Shown here: in pieces, positions 22,474 to 33,225 of the stretch
How positions within the stretch are numbered: the first letter of the stretch is position 1
Layout of the letters: each line of letters begins with the position of its first letter
Origin: Panorpa germanica
Taxonomy: Eukaryota; Arthropoda; Insecta; Mecoptera; Panorpidae
Direction of reading: 5' to 3'
NCBI GenBank assembly: GCA_963678705.1
Contig: OY783220.1
Span: 8,329,001-8,393,000 of the forward strand
Length of the DNA: 64,000 nt
Program-made: the position numbers and the translations under genes
The notes under the pieces: generated by a model
What the model was told of the DNA's origin: nothing
The model's input: the letters and a program-made list of their open reading frames with translations, nothing else
The model's database searches: none

Positions 22474-23895
22474 TTATTTCATGGGCATGGCTTTAAATCT
22501 CTTAAATGCTGATTTCTCCAAACACTCGCGATGATCAGGATGGGCTATGGCGATCAGTGCATGTGCCCTCTGCAGTAACGTCTTCCCGAATAGATAGGCA
22601 ACCCCAAACTCCGTCACAACATAGTGAACATGAGCCCGGGAAGTCACAACTCCTGCTCCCAACTTGGGAACTGGGACAATCTTAGTTTCATTTCTCTTTG
22701 TGACAGAAGGAAGAGCGATTATGGGTTTACCTTTCCCATCAAGACCCTCTGCAGCTCCTCGAATAAAATCCACCTGACCACCGAATCCACTGAACATGCG
22801 CATTCCAATGGAATCGGAGACCACCTGACCAGTTAGATCCACTTCAATGGCAGAGTTGATGGCGGTCATTTTAGGGTTCTTCGAAATCACTGTTGTATGG
22901 TTGACGTAATTCACTCGAAGCATTTCAATCACAGGGTTGTTGTCAACAAATTGGTACAACTCTGGAGAACCAATTAAAAATGAAGTCACAATTCTACCCT
23001 TATGAAACTGCTTCTTTGTATTTGTAATGCAACCCTCTTTGAACAGTTTAATCACGCCATTTGCGAACATCTCAGAGTGAATTCCAAGATTTTTATGATT
23101 TCCTAATCGTGCTAACACTGCATCTGGAATATTACCAATACCCATTTGTAGGGTGGCACCATCTTCTACCAAGTTATCGGCAATGTGAATTCCAATCTTT
23201 GTTTCTTGATCTGATAGTTTCCCCATTGGGTGGCCCGGTAATTTCTCATCGACTTCAACAGCGTAATCAATATGACTCTTGTGGATCATTGAATCACCAA
23301 ATGTTCTTGGCATTTGTTTGTTTATTTGAGCTATGATCAGCTTAGCTGCTTGTGTGGCTGCTCTAGCACAATCCACACTTGTCCCCAAACTGCAGAAACC
23401 ATGCTTATCAGGTGGAGATAACGTCAAAAGAGCGACATTCGGCTCTATCAGATGTACTTTAAAGACTTTCGGGATATCGGAGAGAAATATCGGTATCGCA
23501 TCTCCCCTGCCTTCTGCAACTGCTTTTCGAACGTTGGCTCCCATAAAGAAAGAACAGGAACGAAAGATTCCTTTGCAATCGGGAGCTGTATAAGCAGCGG
23601 GGCCATCTGTATGCATGTGACATATTTTAACATTCTTCAATCCACATTCTTTCCCATGTTTTGTTAAGGCATTCAGCAATATATTAGGCGTCGCAGCAGC
23701 TCCATGGGCGTAAACCCAGTCCTCGGATTTGACGCATCTGACAGCTTCCTCTGCTGATACTATCATCGGCTCTTTTCCCTTTATTTCCTGCGCTGGTTCT
23801 CTGCAATACGTGTAGTACGTTCTTCCTTTTGCGCGAGGTGCAATTGCCAGTACATGATTTAGCTTCCTTGCTGAGTGTCTTACAACTTCTAAAGA
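22474..23895 (-). CDS. 4-hydroxybutyrate / acetyl-CoA CoA-transferase family enzyme, 3' terminal exon
   Basis: This is one long exon of 473 codons plus stop, without internal breaks. The family (acetyl-CoA hydrolase/transferase, N- and C-terminal domains) moves CoA between acyl-CoAs and short acids such as acetate or 4-hydroxybutyrate; insect members are usually annotated 4-hydroxybutyrate CoA-transferase and are presumably mitochondrial. Counting from the Met at 23766, the glycine motif QMGIGNIPDAV is at 207-217, the likely catalytic Glu is E232 in GIHSEMF, and GFGGQVDFIRGA is at 327-338. The C-terminal TEFGVAYLFGK and IAIAHPDHRE are conserved-looking. The Met at 23766 is not the true start: the frame stays open 43 codons upstream (VLAIAPRAKGRTYYTYCREP) to an acceptor (CTTTTTAG at 23896-23903), where an in-frame stop begins. 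The first exon, with start and targeting peptide, was not found. Confidence 0.93.
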   Translation of the reverse strand, partial: SLEVVRHSARKLNHVLAIAPRAKGRTYYTYCREPAQEIKGKEPMIVSAEEAVRCVKSEDWVYAHGAAATPNILLNALTKHGKECGLKNVKICHMHTDGPAAYTAPDCKGIFRSCSFFMGANVRKAVAEGRGDAIPIFLSDIPKVFKVHLIEPNVALLTLSPPDKHGFCSLGTSVDCARAATQAAKLIIAQINKQMPRTFGDSMIHKSHIDYAVEVDEKLPGHPMGKLSDQETKIGIHIADNLVEDGATLQMGIGNIPDAVLARLGNHKNLGIHSEMFANGVIKLFKEGCITNTKKQFHKGRIVTSFLIGSPELYQFVDNNPVIEMLRVNYVNHTTVISKNPKMTAINSAIEVDLTGQVVSDSIGMRMFSGFGGQVDFIRGAAEGLDGKGKPIIALPSVTKRNETKIVPVPKLGAGVVTSRAHVHYVVTEFGVAYLFGKTLLQRAHALIAIAHPDHRECLEKSAFKRFKAMPMK

Positions 23896-24720
23896 CTAAA
23901 AAGATAGTAATATCAAATGGATAACTATTTCATGCAAAGAGCGAACTAACATTCGTACAGACTGCAACGAATTCACGATTGTTCGTCAAGGAACCTTACC
24001 CGCTAAACACAATTAACATCAAAATCTTTACCTGTTACATAGTTTTAGGTTCTGGAAGAAACTTAATCAGTATATAGTACTGTTTTATGGAAATTAAGAT
24101 ATGGTGGTAAAAAATAATACAAAAGTTGTGTTTAGAGGGTAGTTCCATTTCGTTGTATAGTTTACTAGGTTTAACTACAAATGCAATCTTACTGTTCCAA
24201 TGGCAGTAATTCCGTTCATGTTTCAATGACAAACATTTATTTCTGAACACAATCAATAATGCAAATCCTAAACGTGACGATCAGATTACCTTCCCCTGAA
24301 ATATTAATACAACATATAATTTCACCAGAATATGGGGTATCTTTACAAATTCAAACCCAATAACTTACTTTTCTAAAAAGGACTGCGTTTTTTGAAAAGT
24401 TAATTTACTTTTTAATTCATCAAAACCAAATAAAATCAATATCACACAAATTGACAATTTTTGAAAAAAGTGAAATCTAAAATTGTCTTAAAATATTAGC
24501 TGTAATTAATAATGTTCACTTATTTTATAAAATTTCATTTATTTTTTAAAGTGAACAACTAAATATGATTTTCAACTTTTTCAAAATTTTCTTTTCAGTT
24601 GATATCACGGTTTTGACAAATCTTTTTGAATTCATACCTTTGTTATGTAATTTTAGATTATATTATCATAAAAAGGTAAAAAATGTTATGTTTATATAAG
24701 TAACTGTGTTATACGGGTAG
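23896..24720 (-). other. Upstream intron of the CoA-transferase gene, no first exon found
   Basis: AT-rich. A donor-like GTAAGG on the minus strand at about 23994-23999 follows a short ATG frame, but joining it puts a stop early in the long exon, so I do not accept it as exon 1. Confidence 0.45.
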
Positions 24721-24723
24721 GGA

Positions 24724-24800
24724 CCATCCATTAATTTATGCACGTCACATGCAAAGATTATAGGAAGGGGTGATAAGCTTTGTGACGTCACGTGTAATAT
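24724..24800. repeat. DNA-transposon-terminus-like motif
   Basis: GGGACCATCCATTAATTTAT then GCACGTCACATGC and TTGTGACGTCACGTG. Related strings occur at 12255, 19947 and 55436. The ends of the element are not defined. Confidence 0.35.
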
Positions 24801-25159
24801 AAAATAAAAAAGCAAATTCCTATTTGGAGATTACTTGTTCTCAAAAGTCTGCGCAAAAACTAAAAAACAAGAGGTCATTTCATCCGAGGATAGATACATT
24901 TTCAGAAAAGTACAATTCAAAAAGTGTGATGCTACAACGAAGGATGAGGAGGAGAGGAGGGGGGGGGGGGCATTCGTCAGAATAACATCAAACTTGTATC
25001 CGTTATGTTTATTTACCATTAAAAAAAATCCGTAAAGAATGATTTTGTAAAATGTAATTCATAAATTTGTAGGTCTGTAATGTGTAACAAGACGATACAA
25101 GGGACATTAAATTATGACATATGTGTGGCATATAATGGTTGTTGATACTCAGTAAATAA

Positions 25160-25372
25160 TTTGGTGAAGTGTCCTGTTTTGTGACGTTTCTATCACTATT
25201 GCACTCCAATTATAGTTCGCATCAACTTTATCTTCATTTGTATTCCGACAGGTGGAGTGGTTTCGACATATCTAGCCGATAAAATAGACATTTCACATGA
25301 ACGCCTGTGAGAAACTGAACTGTAATTAAACCCTTTCATGACAAAAAAATGTTTACCGGGTATTAATCAGTT
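25160..25372 (+). mobile_element. MITE-D copy 2
   Basis: Begins CTCAGTAAATAATTTGGTGA and ends AATGTTTACCGGG, with TA next to both ends. It lacks part of the right interior found in copies 1 and 4. Confidence 0.65.
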
Positions 25373-25884
25373 GATTAGTTAAGTCTTAGTATATGCATAT
25401 ATAGCATACAAGGTTTAACAAACTATTAAATCAATTTCTCAAAAACATAAATCGCAAAAATTTCCAAAAACGTTCATCGTATATTCTTAGCTGGTAAACA
25501 ATAAATCACAAAGAAAATCAAACAATAGAAATATACACTCGTGATTAAAATTAAAATAAAATGATTTCAAATATAATCTCTAAATGCACCAAACTTAATT
25601 AATTGAGGATTAAAAATTTTAATTGCTATATAAACGCATTTTGAAATTTACTCAGACATTACGCCTTTGTCGATTATCCACCAGGAATTAATATACAGGG
25701 TGATTATAAATTTAATTTACTATTTTCTAGGTACATTGTATAATATGTTTTTGTTAAGATAAGTCCAAACGACTTGCGTATTTACTTTTTGTACATTTAT
25801 TTTTCTTTGCTTTTATTAATTCCCAACAAGCCAGGCGCTTTTGCCTGTGCTTTGTCTAGTTCTTCCCTTTATATAATATCTTTA

Positions 25885-26064
25885 TATAGTTCAAATTACG
25901 AGAGTTCGGCGGCGACTCGTACTTAAAACAAGTTGTGGGGTATAAACTGCCGATATAACTAAAAAGAACTGACTCACTTATTTTTCTATAATGTATTTAA
26001 AAACGAATAAGATATATATTATACCGCTCTTATAACCTGTTTTAAGTATAAGTCGTCATCGAAC
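25885..26064. mobile_element. MITE-C copy 4, right tip lost
   Basis: TATAGTTCAAATTACGAGAG then TTCGGCGGCGACTCG at the left, and AAGTATAAGTCGTCATCGAAC at the right. Confidence 0.75.
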
Positions 26065-26661
26065 ATATCTAAGAATAAAAGATTTTCGTTTATTTAATCT
26101 TTTATTAATGGCCCTTCAATGAATTTGATAATTTACCATAATATTTGTAGAAAATAATAATAATTCGAAACGTCAAAAACTTTTTTGCTAAAATATTTTT
26201 TTTAAACGAAAATTTATTTATATATATTAGTATGGCCCTTGTCAGCGACTTATTCGAGTTGGACCCCTCTTCATTCGCTCGCCCTTCGTCATATTGCATG
26301 AGGCAATACCGTCATAAAACTTAGATTATGTCTGTTATATCAAATCGTATTATATAGTATACTCGCATAAGAAAAATAAACGAATGAATTATGGACCACG
26401 TTTTAAGGGGTTGTTAAAATCATCCGGAATGCGAAAAAAATATTTTACGAACATTGAAGAAAGTACAGAAAAAATGTTTATAGGTCACCGACTCAATTTC
26501 GAATTATTGTATAGCTTTATTGAAGCTACAACACACACACACAGACACAAAATATATATACTAACGTTTGCCCCGTTACAAAGCGACGATTATGTGATTT
26601 GAATTTAATAATATAAATCTTGCTTTAGTCATTTTTAAATTAAAATATTCAACTTGAATAT
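26065..26661. other. AT-rich stretch with a short CA microsatellite
   Basis: The 72-codon plus frame at 26384-26602 includes an (AC)n run at about 26530 and has no recognisable domain. Confidence 0.35.
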
Positions 26662-27111
26662 AATGGGCTTATGTCCTATGTCTTACTTTTTATAAAAGTG
26701 TAATATATATTGATAAAGTGGGTTACTAGAACCTCAAATGTTCAATTAATTTTTATTAACTCCTTATATGTTAGGAGATATTAATAATTAAAAAAGTCAT
26801 TTTGTCTCTTTAATTATTAAAGGGATTCACGTTGTACACATTCCATGCTGCAATCGCTGCCAACCTTACAGCTCATAAATCTCTGCTATATCTATTTATA
26901 TATCAAAATATCAAATATTATTTACAGCTATTTCAAGGAACAATAAAAATTCAATATTATGTCTGCCGTAACAGGGTTAAATAAAATAAAAACTTATTAT
27001 TCTTTGACTTGACTTGATTATTTGACTACCAAAAGCTACAAAACATTACCACAGCACTGACCTATTCAACAAATAACTGACGTTAAAATGCATTTCACGT
27101 CATACAAATGG
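26662..27111 (+). mobile_element. MITE-B copy 3, right part missing
   Basis: AATGGGCTTATGTCCTATG at the left, then the consensus up to TTTCACGTCATACAAATGG, where similarity stops 20 bases before the PIF-like element at 27131. Confidence 0.8.
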
Positions 27112-27130
27112 TTAAGGTTGAAACATATAA

Positions 27131-27802
27131 GGCCTGTCTCAGTATGGGACCGTATTTAAGCGACGGCGTATTCGGACGTAAATCGGCGGTTTGAATGAGC
27201 TACAAAGCAAACCGCCCTATGTGTGTCACAGATGTCTGTAGTCGTGTATTAGGGGGTGTATTGGAGTTCTTTAACACTTATATAATTTATCATGAGAGCA
27301 AACTTTAACTTTAATTTTTATCGATACACTACTGGTATTAAAGGGACTTTAGCATTTATTATATATCTGAGTTCTGGTGGGCGTGAATTTAAATTTAGTT
27401 CTATCCTATTGGTATGGGCATCCGTGCCCATGATTCACTGAAATACAAACATAAATTGCATGCAGAACATACCCATGTCGCCGATAGATTTCATTTGACC
27501 GCGTATTGCAGCGTAACAAAAGGCGATCTTAGGTCTCCCCTCCAGTCTGACGCGGCTTTTTGCATTTACAAAGGTTCATATAGGGTATCGTTGTAGTAGT
27601 GGTAACGCTTGGATAAAATTCGCCTTTATACGCTTCTAATGTGCGAGGTAGTGCCGCCCGTATTCGGACTGCTTTGTAGCGTGCAGTCTGAGAGCTCCAG
27701 AGCGATCTCATTACATTTACATGGTTCGGATAGGTAAAGCGTAGTAGCCCGTATACGTCCGGCAGAAATTCGCTTAAATACGGTCTCATACTGAGACAGG
27801 CC
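27131..27802. mobile_element. TIR element with TAA duplication (PIF/Harbinger-like)
   Basis: Begins GGCCTGTCTCAGTATGGGAC then CGTATTTAAGCGA, and ends with the inverse (TCGCTTAAATACGGTCTCAT then ACTGAGACAGGCC); about 33 bp match with one mismatch. TAA is duplicated at 27128-27130 and 27803-27805. A 3-bp TWA target and GGCCTGT-like ends fit PIF/Harbinger-type MITEs. The interior is GC-richer than the region and includes a hairpin GGCGGTTT/AAACCGCC. The 86-codon minus frame that starts within the right TIR is unrecognised. Confidence 0.8.
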
Positions 27803-27913
27803 TAAGGTTGATACAGTAATAAAGATAGCTACTACTGAAATGTGTATGAACATAAAATATGATAAGAAATTAATCTTACAGCAATTTTTTTCTTATCATG
27901 CATCATCTGTATA

Positions 27914-27986
27914 GCCCGGATAGCTCAGTCGGTAGAGCATTGGACTTTTAATCCAAGGGTCCAGGGTTCAAGTCCCTGTTCGGGCG
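27914..27986 (+). tRNA. tRNA-Lys (anticodon TTT)
   Basis: A 73-base cloverleaf. Acceptor arm GCCCGGA pairs with TTCGGGC (one G-T pair), the D arm GCTC/GAGC encloses AGTCGGTA, and the anticodon arm TTGGA/TCCAA encloses CTTTTAA with anticodon TTT at 27947-27949. The variable loop is GGGTC and the T arm CAGGG/CCCTG holds TTCAAGT. The A box (TAGCTCAGTCGG) and B box (GGTTCAAGTCC) are intact and there is no intron. The discriminator base is G, and CCA is not encoded, as in eukaryotes. It decodes AAA/AAG lysine codons. All stems pair, so it looks functional. Confidence 0.97.
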
Positions 27987-27992
27987 GCTTCC

Positions 27993-27998
27993 TTTTTT
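27993..27998 (+). terminator. RNA polymerase III terminator of tRNA-Lys
   Basis: A TTTTTT run six bases after the tRNA 3' end. Confidence 0.85.
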
Positions 27999-28552
27999 AA
28001 ATATATTTTGTTAAACAGGTAAATTTTTTACAAAAAGTACCCCCTCGAAGACGGACTTAGACCCTGTACCCTTAACTTTATTTCTTTCTTAATATATTAA
28101 ACTTAACTCTATTATTTATTTTTAAAAACGTTCATCCTGATACTTACATTTAAAGAGACAAACCTAGATGGCACTTGAGTTGTTTCCGGTTTTAAGAAAC
28201 CGTTTGAATCGTACATATACAGAGCCATCTAGTATACGAAAAGAAAATAAAAACAAAGACTATTTGTTAGGTAGAATAACAACGACAAAAAGAAATCCTT
28301 TTTGCGTGGTCTATCCAATATATTTTAGATAGGATATTGTGGTGATACTGGATACCCGGATGCGCCGATTCCACCCTTATTTCGCTTCACAGAGAGCATC
28401 ACTTCTTTAGTAGAGAGGCAAATAAGTTTACTGTCACTAAATTTATACAAGATTTCGTAGCAGTGAAAGTCTTAAACCGATAACCGTTACATGTTCCCAT
28501 TATGTATCTAGATAAGATACGAAATACTAGTATTCTTTCGGAGACCTTTCAA
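27999..28552. other. AT-rich stretch, nothing recognised
   Basis: Contains a short inverted pair CTAGATGGC / GCCATCTAG (about 28168 and 28224). No gene seen. Confidence 0.4.
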
Positions 28553-28738
28553 ATCGTGTAAATAGGCCACACCCTATTTATAAAGTTCAAATTTAAAATA
28601 CGAAATTTCTATTCCTGATCGTAACTAAATATTAACAGAATCGTACAGTCGCCTAGAACATGCTTCGAAAATTGTTAAACAAAAGCGATATATCTAACCG
28701 AATTCGGTGTTTCCGACATTACTACGATACGAAAAAAT
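28553..28738 (+). repeat. Dispersed repeat J, copy 2
   Basis: AAAATACGAAATTTCTATTC then CATGCTTCGAAAA and GACATTACTACGATACGA match copy 3 at 62683 and the inverse of copy 1 at 4421. Confidence 0.65.
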
Positions 28739-29394
28739 GTTTGTGTAGCTAGATACGTTTTCACACATAGAAAAAGTATCTAAATACTTAACGTATAAGT
28801 AGATATTGCCACCCTACTAGTTGTTGTACAGTATCTATATCTAATATACTAGATATATACACGTATGTAATAAAAATAAGAACAATATGGGGTAGCCGCA
28901 ATGTTTTACAACATTGTGTCGAATCGTAATAACAATATAGTATTATGACTAGCAGCGCCGCGTAGTGGCTAAACAAATAGGTTTATGAAACCGGTGTAAA
29001 CACTTTGTTGTTTTATTGGAAATTTCTGACGGATAAATTGCAGTGTCTGTGCTGTAATGTATACTACTTGCACGTACACAAAGTTACAATACAACCAGAG
29101 CCGGTCTTAACGCCTTTATACATGTTATCTATCTATACGAAACAAAACTTATGATATATAGGAACAAATAATATTTTCGATGTCTCTCATCATCGAAAAG
29201 TCACCAAATTCTGTTAAATCCAGTCTTTAATTTGGCGGTAAATCATCTTCGGTAAGAATCGTAATTTTTGACAAAATTGTTTGTAGAACACAACTGAATA
29301 TTATATGAAGATTCGTACAATTCGTGTCAGAATCGCATTAGATTCGTATAAGAATCGTGATAAGAAGGTTTCGCCTTTTTTTTCTTTTCATTTT
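28739..29394. other. AT-rich stretch, nothing secure
   Basis: CAGAGCCGGTCTTAACGCC at about 29096 looks like a hAT-type terminus, but no partner end or duplication was found. Confidence 0.3.
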
Positions 29395-29735
29395 TTCTTA
29401 TTTATTTATATTATTGTACAACATATTAAGTTTCTTGTGTAAAAATTTGAAGTCCATTGGAGTAAAACTGTCGGAGATATAGAGTTTTAAGTCTTCATCT
29501 CTCTGGTCTGCTTTCGTGTTACTTTGAAACTTTTAAATGCAATTTCTCGCACATAGCTTTTTCAGAGTCGGTGCGCTCTCTAGCTCAAAATCTACTGGAC
29601 CGATTCTTTTGAAATTTTGCACACTCTTTCTTTACATAAATGCCGAGGTAACGTTGTCGAGTTTTTTCTTATTTCATAATAACGTATTTTAAAATAACAA
29701 AGTTTCTGATTTTTTTCATGAAAAATCTAGACGGC
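29395..29735 (+). repeat. Dispersed repeat F, copy 1
   Basis: TTGTACAACATATTAAGTTT, GTCGGAGATATAGAG, TTTCAGAGTCGGTGCGCTC and GAGGTAACGTTGTCGAG recur in reverse at 39531-39905. It has the length and divergence of an old mobile element, and no class is assigned. Confidence 0.65.
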
Positions 29736-31330
29736 TCTGTTAAAAACAATCTTTTACGCAAACAAAAACGTGTGTTTACCTTAAAAAAACAGTCAAGCGA
29801 GACGACTATATTGCAGGTAAAATATAAAGGCGAAAAAATTTTTTTGTAATAAAGCAGCGGTGGTATTAACAGCTCACACATTATAGAAAGACCTGTAGCC
29901 ACGTTCTCTTAGTATTACGACTTTCATTCATATTATAAAACAAAGTACAAAATCTCATTGTATTAAATTTTATGATTAAAAATTTCTTTTATGTAAATGT
30001 AGGTCTGATGACTTTTTTATGGTTGACACTATGATCACTAGGAGCGCTTACAGTTAAGAGAATTTTGTTTTGGAAATGTATATGGGGCGGTGATAATCAG
30101 GCGTTTGAAATAACAAAAAATAACAATTAATCAATTTTATATAAAGAAGATTTAAAACTATTGAAATTAGTGATTGATAATATACCTAACAACAAGGTTT
30201 AGCTAGTTTTATATAAAAAAGCTTTATTGATCTTAGGATCTATTGGATTTAGGTAATAAGCGAAAAGAATATTGGGCAGTTATTAAAGTGAAGCAGTGAA
30301 GAGAAGAGGTGGATGGCGGAAATAGAGAAAAGGAACGAGGAAAGAGAAGGAATGGCAGAGTAGAAACAGGAGGGAGAGTAGCAGGAGGAGCGAAGCAGTA
30401 GCAGTTTTGTTTTTATTTTTATAAGGATAAATTTATATTTTTTTTTCGTTTGGAAGGAGTGAGAATGTTAAGATTTAATAAGGATCAAAATTGAATTAAG
30501 CACAAAGTATGTAAATAATGTAAAAACATTAAAATAAAATAATAATATAAAAAACTTTATTGATCTTAGAAAACATAAATTTAAGTCGAAATATAACCTT
30601 TGTTATGTAATCTTAAATTATATGCATTTAAAAATCTGGGGCGCTTTTCAATATAGGGGTTATCTAGTCAAAACACTCATCTTGTTCATCTACAGATATT
30701 GTTATTTTGTATCGACTTCGACTGACGACTTTCTTTAGGCAATCTATTTTAAATGGGTCACACAATTTCTAATAAACAAGAAAAAATGAATCCATAATCG
30801 TATAAATTATTTTATATTTATTATGATCATAATGTTCTACAGTAATTTATCTCAAAATTATTCATAACACTGGTGCGGTTGTCTCAGTACGTAACTTATG
30901 TCATGTTGCCGTAATATTAGGACAAAATATGAGATCTAACTTAAAAATTATTAAACATGAGAAAAGATAGTCGTATGTCTTCACCCATTCCTCCATCTTC
31001 CATCTTCCTGTGGTAGTTCCAGGTAATAAAACCCCCTCAAAAGCTTTATCTCAGTCTGCCTCCAAGGCTGAAGACAATCTACAACGTTAAGCCTTCAAAA
31101 ACCCTTCGTTACTCAAAACCAAAGGAAAACAGTTTTACCATAGATACCGACTATTCCGCCATAATCGTCTGCCATGAATATATACATTTAGAGCAGGCAA
31201 AACATGTTATTGCAGTTAATTTATCACTGAAACAAGTTTATTCCTGCGATTTAGAAGGTACGTTGGCTGGTTCATTGTTTGAAGGTGATACATTCTTTCT
31301 AAAATTACTGATTACGTGTTATAATATATA
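29736..31330. other. Long AT-rich stretch, no gene recognised
   Basis: A purine-rich patch at about 30297-30400 (GAGAAGAGGTGGATGGCGG) and a GC-richer patch at about 31000-31190 have no convincing splice sites or family matches. Confidence 0.4.
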
Positions 31331-31387
31331 TATTTTTTTTTTTTTATATTTATTTGGCTTTGGCTTATTCAACCTTCTTGCCGATTT
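31331..31387 (-). mobile_element. Non-LTR retrotransposon 3' end
   Basis: On the minus strand: AAATCGGCAAGAAGG, TTGAATAAGCCAAAGCC, then an A-rich tail. It shares the 3' end of the element at 1584-2894. The insertion lies about 30 bases before the eEF2 fragment. Confidence 0.75.
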
Positions 31388-31417
31388 AAAATACATAGAT
31401 ATTACAAATACCAAACA

Positions 31418-31579
31418 AACGAAGACAAAGATTTAGTTTTCATCACCAACCCCGATCAACGTGATAAGAACGAGAAGGATTTCCTTATTAATTTGATTGA
31501 TTCACCCGGGCACGTTGATTTCTCTTCTGAAGTAACAGCAGCTCTCCGTGTCACCGATGGAGCTCTCGTCGTCGTTGAT
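31418..31579 (+). pseudogene. eEF2 fragment (G domain), relic
   Basis: An open stretch of 54 codons encodes [14 protein letters not shown] and then [16 protein letters not shown] followed by [17 protein letters not shown]. These are hallmark sequences of eukaryotic translation elongation factor 2, the GTPase that moves mRNA and tRNA on the ribosome; DSPGH is the G3 GTP-binding motif. Similarity ends abruptly after VVVD, where the real protein goes on CVSG. No GT donor stands there, and before NEDKD the sequence is unrelated. An expected Gly is Asp in KDFLINL. A truncated retrocopy or captured exon is more likely than a working exon. A non-LTR 3' end lies just upstream. Confidence 0.88.
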
Positions 31580-32234
31580 TATAATTTTAACTTTTCTACG
31601 TTGATATAATCGTAGTTGTTATAATATATTATCACACGATTATGTAATCACAGAATTTTACTAAATTTAAGTCAGGTAGTCTCTGTACATTCATTATTAA
31701 GCAAATGCATGAGCAAAAACAGATTATCTGTTCTTAATTTAAAGAAAAACTGAAAAAGAATTATTTCAGCATTAACTTCCTGATTCAAACTATAGGAAAA
31801 TCAACTCCGTTCAATATATTTCTTTCTATCAGCTCTAACTAATACATAGCACTAGCACAGATAACTTGGCCTTCATATCTTTATCTAGTTCATGTTCTAC
31901 AACATATTCCTAAATGAAAACATATGATCCCGTTTATATTAGAGAACCTTGCAGTTCCTAAACTACACTTAGTTTTATAAACAAATAGTAAATCATTGCT
32001 TTTTTGACACGTACGACAGAATTTTAAATATAACAGTTGATCATGTCAAGGCTGCCAACTTGTAAATACTGACAAAACCCATGAGAATATATCATATATA
32101 TCATAATATATATATCATATATATCATAAACTCTGATAACATTAATTTTAGTTTCAAATGTCTAAACTAAATATTGGATATTATATGAAATAAATATAAG
32201 TATAGAGCATTATAATAACATGTAGTTCTCGACA
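31580..32234. other. AT-rich stretch with AT microsatellite
   Basis: ATATATCATATATATCATAA repeats at about 32090-32130. No gene seen. Confidence 0.45.
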
Positions 32235-32420
32235 GAGGCGGCCTTTAGGGGGTGGCAAGCAGGGTAACCGCCCGGGGCCTCGCTCTTACAAAGGCCTTTT
32301 TTCGCGGTGATCTTATTATTTTTTTATATTTATTAATATTTTATTATATTTAAATATTATTAAAATATTATTATTTTCGCGGCGGAAATATTTTTTTTTT
32401 TCGCGGCAACCATTCGCAAG
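32235..32420 (+). mobile_element. hAT-like left terminus, unpaired
   Basis: CAGAGGCGGCCTTTAGGGGG then CCGCCCGGGGCCTC. CAGAGGCGG-type starts are common in hAT elements. The right end was not found and the boundary is approximate. Confidence 0.35.
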
Positions 32421-33225
32421 CAAACATTCCAAACTAATTAGTGATCACTGAAGTGTGTTCCTCCGGAAGGGGAAGGCAATATATGGAAATGCACCAAAAA
32501 CTGTTCACCATTAGCACGAGTGCAATGTCAACGAAAAATGAACTTAGTACGTGGAGTTTTAACTATTGAAGTATTTCAATTGAAGTTTCCCGATTTCATA
32601 AATTCATGATTTTTAATAAAAAATTTAACAAATATCACACGCTCCAATAAATAAAATATATAAAAAAAAAAACACAAAATAAACTAATAACTTTAGTAAT
32701 TTAAAATTGTTTATTAATTCAAAGTACTTTTATTATCATGCATCATTTAAACCAGTCCCACCGGATCATGAATATTTCGTCCTCGGTATCCTACCCACCT
32801 CTCTCCCTTTAGATGGGGTCACTGGCCACCCTTATCACGTGGGGAAACATTCGCGCAGGCAGTGGGAGGGAGGGTAGTGGTATCGGGCGAGTGTGCTTTT
32901 GACAAGGAACAAATTGATTATCATGAACCTTCGACCCCCGATCCGCGTTGTGTGACAATGTGAATCGTGTAACGGAGTGGTCGGGCCACGAGCCCCGTTA
33001 ACTACCTGTCTAAAAAACAGGGACGGATCTATGGTTAACACGTTGAATGCCACGTGAGTTGTATGTATTTGACTTACGATTATTTGGTTCGGAAGTTTCG
33101 TGAGTTACATAAAACTAACTCGTAAAGATGGATTTGTTCGGTGAGTTGTATGTCACTCAAGGACGCAAATAAAACAACGAAACTAGCTTACTGTAGTTAT
33201 TAAATAAAAAAAGAAACAGGTTTTA
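32421..33225. other. Mixed stretch with GC-rich patch, class unknown
   Basis: 32760-33060 is GC-richer. CAGGGACGGATCTATG at 33019 looks like a hAT start, and TTAACACGTTGAATGCC nearby could recall piggyBac ends. Neither has a partner. The 72-codon minus frame is unrecognised. Confidence 0.3.

Noticed and set aside
22624..23667. Several plus-strand frames over the CoA-transferase exon
   Set aside because: All are shadows of the minus-strand enzyme frame, which has family motifs throughout.
23994..24020. Short ATG frame with GTAAGG donor as exon 1 of the CoA-transferase
   Set aside because: Its phase leads to a stop two codons into the long exon.
27529..27853. 75- and 86-codon minus frames near the tRNA
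   Set aside because: They start in or run through the TIR of the PIF-like element and overlap each other; no domain.
33037..33060. TTAA followed by CACGTTGAATGCC, reminiscent of piggyBac ends
   Set aside because: No inverted partner with TTAA was found and no transposase is present.
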